Positions 1 through 5,876 of a DNA stretch of 5,876 bases are shown one piece after another (positions within the stretch are counted from its first letter, which is position 1; each line of letters starts with the position of its first letter). The stretch covers positions 1-5,876 of the forward strand of contig CAMCFW010000155.1 of the NCBI GenBank assembly GCA_945874195.1, in the 5' to 3' direction. Origin of the DNA: Chryseobacterium gleum (lineage in GTDB: Bacteria > Bacteroidota > Bacteroidia > UBA10329). A program made the position numbers and the translations under genes. The notes beneath the pieces are model-generated. The model saw only the letters and a program-made list of their open reading frames with translations. It had not been told where the DNA came from and did not search any database.

Positions 1-633
1 ATGACAGCCGTGCTCAGGGGACAGGAGCAGGAGAGAAAACGACTCGGGGCCGAACTGCATGATGGCATCGGTCAAGTGTTGTCGGCCATTTCCCTGAAGG
101 TCTCGCAGCTCAAATCAGAGCTGAAGCATACTGATGCGGAAACAGCAGCACAGGGGTTGAACACCTTAGGAGTTGAGCTTCAAGCCGCCATACGCGAAGT
201 GAGAAACATTTCTCACGACCTGATGCCAGAAGTTTTGGAGAGTCTTGGATTGAAGGCGGCTTTCGCACAATTGTGTTCAGGTCTGAAAGATCGGTCGGGA
301 ATAAAGGTTGAGTTTGACGCTGTTGATCTCGACCCGACTTACGACCCACTCATAGAGGTTAATTTATATCGAATTGCGCAAGAATTGCTGACCAATGCGC
401 AGAAGCATTCCAAGTGTAAAAACCTCTTCGTTTCGCTCATAGATCATGGAGATTCCCTTAACCTGACAGTCGAGGATGACGGAAGCGGCTTTGACCCGGA
501 ACTCGATGCGAATGGAATCGGATTAAAGAATGTTCGTTCGCGATTAAAGGTGATTTCTGGCCAAATTGACATAGAAAGTGCTGTTAGTTCGGGTACTCTT
601 ATTAATATTGAAATACAAAAGACTGAAAAATGA
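1..633 (+). CDS. Sensor histidine kinase, LytS/NarL type (HisKA_3), 5'-partial
   Basis: This is the cytoplasmic catalytic part of a two-component sensor kinase, which autophosphorylates on histidine and passes the phosphate to a response regulator. The HisKA_3 dimerisation domain covers about residues 8-75, and its H-box ELHDGIGQ gives phospho-acceptor His20. The HATPase domain covers about 115-208, with N-box RIAQELLTNAQKH (Asn132), G1 box DDGSGF (159-164) and G2 box NGIGLKNVRSRL (171-182). No membrane segment or sensor domain is visible. The reading frame begins with ATG at base 1, only about 8 residues before the ERKR-HD block. In this family that block normally follows a sensor domain and coiled coil, so I infer that this Met is internal and the gene starts upstream. 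A short soluble kinase starting here is possible but less likely. The stop overlaps the next gene start by 4 bp (ATGA), and the regulator encoded there is its likely phosphotransfer partner. The input signal cannot be told. Confidence 0.9.
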   Translation: MTAVLRGQEQERKRLGAELHDGIGQVLSAISLKVSQLKSELKHTDAETAAQGLNTLGVELQAAIREVRNISHDLMPEVLESLGLKAAFAQLCSGLKDRSGIKVEFDAVDLDPTYDPLIEVNLYRIAQELLTNAQKHSKCKNLFVSLIDHGDSLNLTVEDDGSGFDPELDANGIGLKNVRSRLKVISGQIDIESAVSSGTLINIEIQKTEK

Positions 634-1277
634 ACCGTACCAAACTTATGATTGTCGATGATCATCCCATGCTGCGTGGTGGGATCGTGTCTCTGTTCGA
701 CAAGGTTGATGCCGTACAGGTGATCGCTGAGGCCGCTAATGGAGCAGAGGCACTGAAATGCCTTGAACGACAAACACCCGATATTGTGCTGATGGATATC
801 AACATGGATGGAAGGTTGGACATTGAGACAACTGCTATCATAAAGGACCGGTGGCCAGACATCAAGGTAATTGCCTTTTCCATGTATGAGGAAGTGCAGG
901 TTATCAGAAGGAGTATCAAGGCGGGCGCTTCAGGTTACGTGCTTAAAAGTGCCACGCATCATGAATTGGTGACTGCCATCGAAACAGTGATGGCCGGAGG
1001 AAATTATTTCAGTCAGGAAGTAGTTCATATCATGGCACAGAGCATTGCCAACGATGGCGAGGATGATGACGAGGTTGTTCTCAGCTTTAGGGAACGCGAA
1101 GTGCTGCATTATGTGGCCAAAGAGTATACTAATCAGGAAATTGCCGATACCATTAACATCGGCCTACGAACGGTTGAGACCCACAAACGGAACTTGATCA
1201 AAAAACTGAGAGTGAAAAACGTGGTCGGGCTAGTTCGGTTCGCCTTAGAGCAAGGAGAACTTTTAGACCTCCGTTGA
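630..1277 (+). CDS. NarL/FixJ-family response regulator (REC + LuxR HTH)
   Basis: This is a DNA-binding response regulator of 215 aa, the usual length for the NarL/LuxR group. The receiver domain (about 4-122) has acidic residues Asp10 and Asp11, phospho-acceptor Asp56 in VLMDINM, switch residue Ser84 in AFSMY, and the conserved Lys106 in GYVLKSA. An acidic linker (about 141-149) leads to a LuxR-type helix-turn-helix (about 150-207) with LSFREREVL, YTNQEIADTINIGLRTVETH and KKLRVKN. The ATG at 630 is part of an ATGA overlap with the upstream kinase stop, which makes translational coupling and a cognate pair very likely. There is no Shine-Dalgarno sequence, as is normal in Bacteroidota. The loop after Asp56 reads MDGRLDIE, where the family usually has MPGMDGIE, so the usual proline and second glycine are missing. 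All phosphorylation residues are intact, so it should be functional. Its target genes are unknown. Confidence 0.95.
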   Translation: MNRTKLMIVDDHPMLRGGIVSLFDKVDAVQVIAEAANGAEALKCLERQTPDIVLMDINMDGRLDIETTAIIKDRWPDIKVIAFSMYEEVQVIRRSIKAGASGYVLKSATHHELVTAIETVMAGGNYFSQEVVHIMAQSIANDGEDDDEVVLSFREREVLHYVAKEYTNQEIADTINIGLRTVETHKRNLIKKLRVKNVVGLVRFALEQGELLDLR

Positions 1278-1278
1278 C

Positions 1279-2283
1279 TTGCAGAAACGGGGATGGTGGA
1301 GTGTGAAACGACCTAGGACACCGCTCGTCTACATTCTGGGAATCTACGTGCTTATCCAGTTTTCGTGGTGGGCATTCATGCTGGTCGATCTTAATGCCGA
1401 GATCCATCAACTTAGATTGGAGCAGATGGTCTCGTACACTCCTTCTTCGCCCGAACTCCTAATTCAGAAGGCCGAACTTGACCAGAAACTGAGCATGAAA
1501 ATTTGGATGGTGCTTGGCGAAGGAGCAGTGTTCGTATTCATTCTGATCCTTGGGTTCTTATCGGTACAAAAAAGCATTGCCAAAGAGTTGGCCTTGGCCG
1601 AGCAACAAAAGAATTTTGTGTTATCAGTGACCCATGAACTCAAATCGCCATTGGCTGCCGTCAAACTGTTCCTGCAGACATTACAAACACGAAAATTGCC
1701 AGAAGAAAAAAAGGAACAACTCTATGTGAAAGCACTTATCGATACGGAAAGGCTAGAAAAGCTGATTGAGAACCTATTGTTGGTCAACAGGGTTGAATCG
1801 GGAGGTTTTCCGCTGGTTAGGAGCGAAGTGGACGTGTCGGGCCTCGTTACCGAAATGGCACATCACAACTATCAGCGACATATCGATTCGGGTGATCTGG
1901 CACTGGAGATAAACCCGCGCATTACGGCCTATCTGGATCAAATGGCGTTTCAGAGTATTTTCATAAATCTGGTGGACAATTCATTCAAATACGGGGCAGG
2001 AGGAAAAGTGAGCGTTGATCTTAGTTTGGACAATGAGAATTTTGTTCTGTTGGTAGCAGACCAAGGAACAGGCATTGCTGCAGAAGAGAGAGAAAGGATC
2101 TTTGAGCGATTCTATCGGCAGGGGAGCGAGGATGTGAGAAAGACCAAAGGCACAGGCATCGGACTTTATCTGGTAAAACTGTTCGTGGAAATACAGGGGG
2201 GTACCATCACAGTGGAAGACAATACTCCGAGAGGAACCAAATTCTTGGTAAGAATACCTACAGTTGCGGCCCTACCGACCTGA
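1279..2283 (+). CDS. Membrane sensor histidine kinase, HisKA/HATPase type, non-ATG start
   Basis: This is an inner-membrane sensor kinase of up to 334 aa. In order it has a short basic N-terminus, TM1 (about 17-36), an extracytoplasmic segment of only about 38 residues, TM2 (about 75-96), a short helical linker with no HAMP domain, and HisKA with FVLSVTHELKSPLAAVK (phospho-acceptor His119). The HATPase has N-box residues around Asn234 (FINLVDNSFKYG), G1 DQGTGI (261-266), F-box RIFERFYR (273-280) and G2 GTGIGLYLVK (291-300). The frame opens after a TAG at 1264-1266, and the first in-frame ATG (1378) lies inside TM1. The start must therefore be TTG at 1279, 1 nt after the previous stop, or GTG at 1303. 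I give the longest form. GTG 1303 would place KRPRTP directly before TM1, which fits the usual pattern for such kinases, and residue numbers would drop by 8. It probably shares an operon with the preceding regulator. Kinases of this class usually work with an OmpR-type regulator, and none is present here. Confidence 0.93.
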   Translation: MQKRGWWSVKRPRTPLVYILGIYVLIQFSWWAFMLVDLNAEIHQLRLEQMVSYTPSSPELLIQKAELDQKLSMKIWMVLGEGAVFVFILILGFLSVQKSIAKELALAEQQKNFVLSVTHELKSPLAAVKLFLQTLQTRKLPEEKKEQLYVKALIDTERLEKLIENLLLVNRVESGGFPLVRSEVDVSGLVTEMAHHNYQRHIDSGDLALEINPRITAYLDQMAFQSIFINLVDNSFKYGAGGKVSVDLSLDNENFVLLVADQGTGIAAEERERIFERFYRQGSEDVRKTKGTGIGLYLVKLFVEIQGGTITVEDNTPRGTKFLVRIPTVAALPT

Positions 2284-2337
2284 CTTTCAATATTTGGTTT
2301 TCTTTGTGCCCTTAAATCTTGAAACCAGATACCTTAA
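2284..2337 (+). promoter_or_regulatory. Gap upstream of topA, possible promoter
   Basis: This 54-bp AT-rich gap is the only real space between genes before the window's end, so a topA promoter could lie here. The Bacteroidota consensus is TTTG near -33 and TAnnTTTG near -7. I see TTTG at 2293-2296 and a poor -7 match (TAAATCTT, 2313-2320, with 4 of 6 fixed positions). No Shine-Dalgarno sequence precedes the ATG at 2338. This is weak evidence, and topA could equally be read through from upstream. Confidence 0.2.
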
Positions 2338-4641
2338 ATGAAGAATCTCGTAATTGTGGAGTCTCCGGCAAAAGCCAAAACAATAGAAGGGTTTCTGGGA
2401 AGCGACTTCACCGTCAGATCGAGCTACGGGCACATTCGGGATCTTCCAAAAAAGGAATTAGGAATCAATATTGAGGGCAACTTCGAACCGAAGTATATTG
2501 TACCCGAAGACAAGAAGGTGCTCGTAAAAGAGCTGAAAAAGCTCAGTGATTCGGCAGAATTCGTATGGCTGGCTTCGGACGAGGACAGGGAAGGAGAGGC
2601 CATCGCATGGCATCTATTTGACGAGTTGAAGATTCCAGCAGCCAAAACCAAGCGGATCGTGTTCAACGAGATCACCAAATCGGCCATCCTTCACGCGGTG
2701 CAAAATCCGCGCGCATTGAATACCGACCTGGTCAATGCTCAGCAGGCCAGAAGAATACTGGACCGATTGGTAGGCTACGAACTGTCTCCGGTGCTGTGGA
2801 GAAAAGTGAAGCCAAGCCTTTCCGCAGGTCGTGTTCAATCTGTGTCAGTCAGACTGATAGTTGAGCGGGAACGACAGATAGAAGGTTTCGAAGCTGTGTC
2901 GGCTTTCAGGATTCTGGCATATTTCAATATTGAAGGAACGGAAATGCGGGCCGAACTGTCCAAACGGTTTGAAACGATCGGAGAAGCCCGAAACTTCATC
3001 AAAGGTTGCGAGAACGCGCAGTTCAAGGTCAAAGACCTCCAGATAAAACCTGGAAAACGAACTCCCGCTGCACCGTTCACCACCTCCACGCTTCAGCAGG
3101 AAGCTTCCAGAAAACTTGGTTTCGGAGTCACTCGCACAATGAAGATCGCCCAAGATCTTTACGAACAAGGAAGCATTACCTACATGAGGACCGATAGTGT
3201 CAATCTATCTGAAACGGCCCTTAATGCCGCAAAGCAAACCGTGACCCAACTGTACGGGGACAAATATTCCAAAACGCAACAGTACACATCGAAATCAAAA
3301 GGAGCTCAAGAGGCCCACGAGGCAATTCGACCAACGTACATGACCGAGCAGTCGGTCAAAGGGGATTCAGATCATAAGCGGCTGTATGACCTCATTTGGA
3401 AAAGGACCATCGCATCGCAAATGGAAGATGCCATTCTGGAACGTACCACTGCAAACATCTCAGTTTCAAGTTCAAACTTAGAATTTGTGGCTCAGGGCGA
3501 AGTGATCAAGTTCGATGGTTTTCTCAAGGTCTATATGGAAGACACTGACGATGAAACCGAAGACACCAAAGGGATTCTTCCTAGCATGAAAGTGGGGCAG
3601 GAACTTAACCTTAACAAGTTGGAAGGCGTGGAGAAGTTCAGCGCACCACCTGCAAGGTACACGGAAGCGAGTCTGGTAAAGAAACTTGAAGAACTAGGAA
3701 TCGGTCGACCTTCAACCTATGCGCCCACCATCAATACTATCATAAAAAGGAACTATGTTGTTAAAGATGGAAAAGACGGAGTTGAACGAAAATACGCCTA
3801 CATACTGCTGAACGGTTCGGGCATCAAAGAAGAGATAAGAACAGAGATCACCGGTGCCGAAAAGGCTAAATTGTTTCCAACTGACATTGGAAAAGTGGTC
3901 ACCGATTTTCTGGTCGAGAACTTTAAGGACATCCTAGACTATCATTTTACAGCCCAGGTCGAAAAGGAATTTGATGAGATTGCCGAAAGTCAGAACGAAT
4001 GGACCTCGATGATCGCAACATTTTACAAGCCATTTCACCAAACGATCGTTGAGACCGACAAGACTTCGAAAAAAGCAACTGGCGAAAGACTGCTTGGAAT
4101 TGACCCGGTCTCTGGAAGAAAGGTTTATTCGCGCCTCGGAAAATTCGGGCCCATGGTCCAGATAGGTGAGGCGGACAACGAAGAAAAACCCAGGTTTGCA
4201 GGATTGCAACCCGGTCAGACCATGGATGACGTGACGTTGGAGCAGGCGTTGGAACTTTTCAAGTTACCACGCGAGATAGGAGAGTTTGAAGGAGAAGTAT
4301 TAATTGTAGGGGTTGGCAAATTCGGTCCATATGTTAGGCAGAACAAAACTTACGTTTCCATTGGCGAAGAGGATCCTATGACCATTTCGCTTGAAACTGC
4401 CATCAGTTTGATTGAGTCCAAGCGGAGTGACACACAGAAAATGATGATCAATGAGTATAAGGATGGAGTAAACATCATTCAAGTTAAGAATGGTCGTTTC
4501 GGTCCCTATATCGCAGTTGGAAAAACCAACTACAAGATTCCGAAGGATGTGAAACCGGAAGAATTGACTCTGGAGGACTGTAAGATCATCATGGAAAAAC
4601 AAGTGGATCGACCGAAGCGTGCTCCTAAACGCAAAAAATGA
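2338..4641 (+). CDS. topA: DNA topoisomerase I (type IA), TopA
   Basis: TopA relaxes negatively supercoiled DNA by cutting one strand through a 5'-phosphotyrosine link, using Mg2+. The TOPRIM domain is at about 1-115, with Glu9 in VESPAKAK and the acidic triad Asp81-Glu82-Asp83 in LASDEDREGEAIAWHL. The central fold follows, with LDRLVGYELSPVLW (141-154) and SAGRVQSVSVRLI (162-174). The catalytic Tyr282 lies in ITYMRTDS, then come EAHEAIRPT (325-333) and LGIGRPSTYAPTI (453-465). The C-terminus (about 590-740) holds three short repeats centred on KFGP (602-605), KFGP (661-664) and RFGP (720-723), then a Lys/Arg-rich tail ending in KRAPKRKK. Only two cysteines are present (224 and 748), so the tetracysteine zinc fingers of the E. 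coli enzyme are absent; the repeats and basic tail probably take over DNA binding. At 767 aa it is full length and intact. Its stop overlaps the next gene by 4 bp, so the two are probably co-translated. Confidence 0.98.
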   Translation: MKNLVIVESPAKAKTIEGFLGSDFTVRSSYGHIRDLPKKELGINIEGNFEPKYIVPEDKKVLVKELKKLSDSAEFVWLASDEDREGEAIAWHLFDELKIPAAKTKRIVFNEITKSAILHAVQNPRALNTDLVNAQQARRILDRLVGYELSPVLWRKVKPSLSAGRVQSVSVRLIVERERQIEGFEAVSAFRILAYFNIEGTEMRAELSKRFETIGEARNFIKGCENAQFKVKDLQIKPGKRTPAAPFTTSTLQQEASRKLGFGVTRTMKIAQDLYEQGSITYMRTDSVNLSETALNAAKQTVTQLYGDKYSKTQQYTSKSKGAQEAHEAIRPTYMTEQSVKGDSDHKRLYDLIWKRTIASQMEDAILERTTANISVSSSNLEFVAQGEVIKFDGFLKVYMEDTDDETEDTKGILPSMKVGQELNLNKLEGVEKFSAPPARYTEASLVKKLEELGIGRPSTYAPTINTIIKRNYVVKDGKDGVERKYAYILLNGSGIKEEIRTEITGAEKAKLFPTDIGKVVTDFLVENFKDILDYHFTAQVEKEFDEIAESQNEWTSMIATFYKPFHQTIVETDKTSKKATGERLLGIDPVSGRKVYSRLGKFGPMVQIGEADNEEKPRFAGLQPGQTMDDVTLEQALELFKLPREIGEFEGEVLIVGVGKFGPYVRQNKTYVSIGEEDPMTISLETAISLIESKRSDTQKMMINEYKDGVNIIQVKNGRFGPYIAVGKTNYKIPKDVKPEELTLEDCKIIMEKQVDRPKRAPKRKK

Positions 4642-5810
4642 TGATTTCTGACATCGGAATTTTCTTCCAACCGCTGTCCTCCGAACTGTTATCCGGAAAC
4701 CGACCCGGTACAGTAGGTTCGCGGATACAGGGATATACAGATACTTCAGAATTCCCCAAAATAACATCAGGTTCGGTGGTCATTGTCGGTGTGCTCGAGA
4801 ACCGCGGTTCCGGTATGCCGACAGACGTTTCTTCAGTGGTACTTCAGATCCGCAGGAACCTTTATCAATTAAAGGATCATTTCGGCCCTGTTAACCTAAT
4901 TGACCTTGGGAACATTACACCTGGCGAATCGCTTTCGGACACGTATTACGCTGTTTCGAGTTCGGTCGCAGGTATTGTTCAAGAAGGAGGAATTGCACTG
5001 ATCATCGGTGGTTCTCAGGATCTTACCTATGCAGCCTATTTGGCCTATGAAAAGCTGGAACAGATCGTCAACTTAGTAACCGTTGACCCGCGGTTTGACA
5101 TTGGCGAAGCAGAAGATGAATTGAGGGCGGATCAGTTCATGCAGAAGATAATTCTTCATCAACCGAATGTGCTGTTCAATTTCAGCAATATCGGATACCA
5201 GACCCATCATGTCCTTCCGAAAGAGGCGGACCTTTTGAAGAAGATGTATTTCGATGTCTATAGACTGGGCGAAGTTCAACGAGGTCTTGAAGAGGTCGAG
5301 CCTGTGGTGCGGAACGCAGACCTCATTTCTTTTGATCTCACCTCCATACGTGCTTCCGATCTCCCATCGAATCTAAATGACGAACCGAACGGATTTTATG
5401 GACAGGAAGCTTGTGCAATTTCCAGATATGCCGGATTAAGCGATAAATTGTCTACGATAGGGTTTTTCAACACGAACCCAGAGACCGATGATCAACGTTC
5501 CAATAAATTGGTGGCCCAATTAATATGGTATTTCATCTGGGGGGTCAGCAATAGAAAAAAGGATTATCCGTTTGCCGATAAAAGTGAATACACTAAATAT
5601 ACGGTCAGTATCCAGAACGGACAGTATGATGTGGTCTTCTACAAAAGTGGCAGAAGTGACCGATGGTGGATGGAAGTGCCGTACCCATCCAAAAGAGGCG
5701 AGAAATATCAGCGACATTTCATGGTCCCATGTAGCTATTCTGATTATCAACTAGCATGTGACGATGACATTCCAGACCGATGGTGGCAAACTTTTCAGAA
5801 GCTAGGTTGA
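4638..5810 (+). CDS. Arginase-fold protein ('formimidoylglutamase'-like), metal site degenerate
   Basis: This 390-aa protein belongs to the arginase/agmatinase/formimidoylglutamase (ureohydrolase) fold, whose members cleave guanidino or formimino groups at a two-Mn2+ centre. The fold signature is readable but altered. GGDHS has become GGSQD (124-128), DxHxD has become DPRFD (150-154), and SxDxD has become SFDLT (231-235). By position this replaces arginase His101 with Gln127, His126 with Arg152 and Asp234 with Thr235, while Asp150, Asp154 and Asp233 remain. The substrate-binding Glu before VNP is Asn278 in GFFNTNP. I infer that it cannot act as a normal ureohydrolase, so a hutG name is not justified. 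Residues from about 305 extend past the arginase domain and carry DRWW twice (341-344 and 380-383). No signal peptide or membrane helix is seen. The start is ATG 4638 (ATGA overlap with topA) or the adjacent ATG at 4641. There is no frameshift, so it is probably a conserved non-canonical family member rather than a decaying gene. Its function is unknown. Confidence 0.88.
   Translation: MMISDIGIFFQPLSSELLSGNRPGTVGSRIQGYTDTSEFPKITSGSVVIVGVLENRGSGMPTDVSSVVLQIRRNLYQLKDHFGPVNLIDLGNITPGESLSDTYYAVSSSVAGIVQEGGIALIIGGSQDLTYAAYLAYEKLEQIVNLVTVDPRFDIGEAEDELRADQFMQKIILHQPNVLFNFSNIGYQTHHVLPKEADLLKKMYFDVYRLGEVQRGLEEVEPVVRNADLISFDLTSIRASDLPSNLNDEPNGFYGQEACAISRYAGLSDKLSTIGFFNTNPETDDQRSNKLVAQLIWYFIWGVSNRKKDYPFADKSEYTKYTVSIQNGQYDVVFYKSGRSDRWWMEVPYPSKRGEKYQRHFMVPCSYSDYQLACDDDIPDRWWQTFQKLG
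5658..5669 (+). repeat. 12-bp direct repeat, copy 1 (encodes DRWW)
   Basis: GACCGATGGTGG occurs here and again at 5775-5786, exactly 117 bp (39 codons) later and in the same frame. Both copies encode Asp-Arg-Trp-Trp in the C-terminal extension of the arginase-like protein. Trp has only one codon, so part of the DNA identity follows from the shared residues. This is better seen as a repeated protein motif than as a DNA element. Confidence 0.6.
5775..5786 (+). repeat. 12-bp direct repeat, copy 2 (encodes DRWW)
   Basis: This is the second copy of GACCGATGGTGG, in the same frame as the copy at 5658-5669. It lies eight codons before the stop of the arginase-like gene and encodes DRWW within IPDRWWQTF. 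Confidence 0.6.
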
Positions 5811-5876
5811 TGTAGAATCGTTAAAATGCAGATATTCGTATGCGTATTTGGTCGATTAATCGTTTTAACAACTTGA
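5811..5876 (+). promoter_or_regulatory. Intergenic tail with 10-bp palindrome and inverted repeat, possible upstream region of next gene
   Basis: These 66 AT-rich bases follow the last stop codon. They contain a perfect palindrome CGATTAATCG (5853-5862), a tandem CGTAT-G-CGTAT (5837-5847), and an inverted repeat GTTAAAA (5820-5826) / TTTTAAC (5863-5869) that can extend to nine pairs with one G-U, around a 32-nt loop. AATCGTT is also directly repeated (5816-5822 and 5858-5864). TTTG at 5847-5850 could be a Bacteroidota -33 box whose -7 partner lies beyond the window. There is no T-tract after a stem, so this is not a standard terminator. The regulatory role is an inference from position. Confidence 0.25.

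Noticed and set aside
2297..2326. GGTTT/AAACC hairpin between the second kinase and topA as a terminator
   Set aside because: Only five pairs with a 20-nt loop, and no T-tract after it, so it does not meet the pattern of an intrinsic terminator.
3006..3197. 63-codon + strand frame inside topA
   Set aside because: It lies wholly within the conserved topoisomerase core in another frame, with no recognisable protein features.
4300..4767. 155-codon frame on the - strand over the topA end and the arginase-like start
   Set aside because: It is antisense to two well-supported genes, has no recognisable domain, and reads as a composition shadow of the + strand genes. The same holds for the other antisense frames in the window.
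4638..5810. Naming the last gene hutG and assigning it to histidine degradation
   Set aside because: Key metal and substrate residues are replaced and no other histidine-utilisation gene is nearby, so only the fold can be supported.
5826..5876. A 16-codon hydrophobic reading frame (MQIFVCVFGRLIVLTT) ending exactly at the window end
   Set aside because: It is too short, has no start signal, and lies in AT-rich intergenic DNA in the same frame as the preceding gene after its stop. It could be mistaken for a signal peptide, but it ends at once in TGA. Nothing supports translation.
1..5876. A new multi-gene defence, mobile or biosynthetic system
   Set aside because: Both strands were read for transposases, integrases, toxins, CRISPR repeats, tRNA-like structures and long DNA repeats, and none was seen. 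The genes are signalling, topoisomerase and arginase-fold genes in a compact chromosomal layout.

Overview
The window looks like ordinary chromosomal DNA from a member of the Bacteroidota, most likely the Flavobacteriales. Three things suggest this. The genes have A-rich upstream regions without Shine-Dalgarno sequences. The type IA topoisomerase lacks zinc fingers and ends in KFGP-type repeats and a basic tail. It is followed at once by an arginase-fold protein of the kind usually labelled 'formimidoylglutamase' in this phylum. From memory, and not checked here, this topA/arginase-like pair often lies just upstream of the gliding and type IX secretion genes (gldK onward) in Flavobacteriia. 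The genus cannot be told from this sequence.

Layout: all five genes are on the + strand and closely packed. Positions 1-633 hold the C-terminal catalytic part of a LytS/NarL-type (HisKA_3) sensor kinase, probably cut by the window edge. It overlaps by 4 bp (ATGA) a NarL/LuxR-type response regulator at 630-1277. Almost directly after comes a second kinase of the classical HisKA type (1279-2283), with two membrane helices and a non-ATG start. After a 54-bp gap, topA (2338-4641) overlaps by 4 bp a gene for a degenerate arginase-fold protein (4638-5810). The last 66 bp hold no convincing gene but contain a 10-bp palindrome and an inverted repeat, so they may be the start of a regulatory region for the next gene.

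How they work together: the first kinase and the NarL-type regulator form a standard phosphorelay pair. The second kinase is of the type that normally works with an OmpR-type regulator, and none is present here, so its partner is elsewhere or unknown. TopA relaxes negative supercoils. Its translational overlap with the arginase-like gene implies co-expression, though no functional link is evident.

The most interesting point is that the arginase-like protein has lost three of the six canonical metal ligands and the guanidinium-binding glutamate. It also carries an extra C-terminal region with two DRWW motifs. It is probably not a working formimidoylglutamase. I found no mobile element, CRISPR array, RNA gene, defence system or clearly new multi-gene system.
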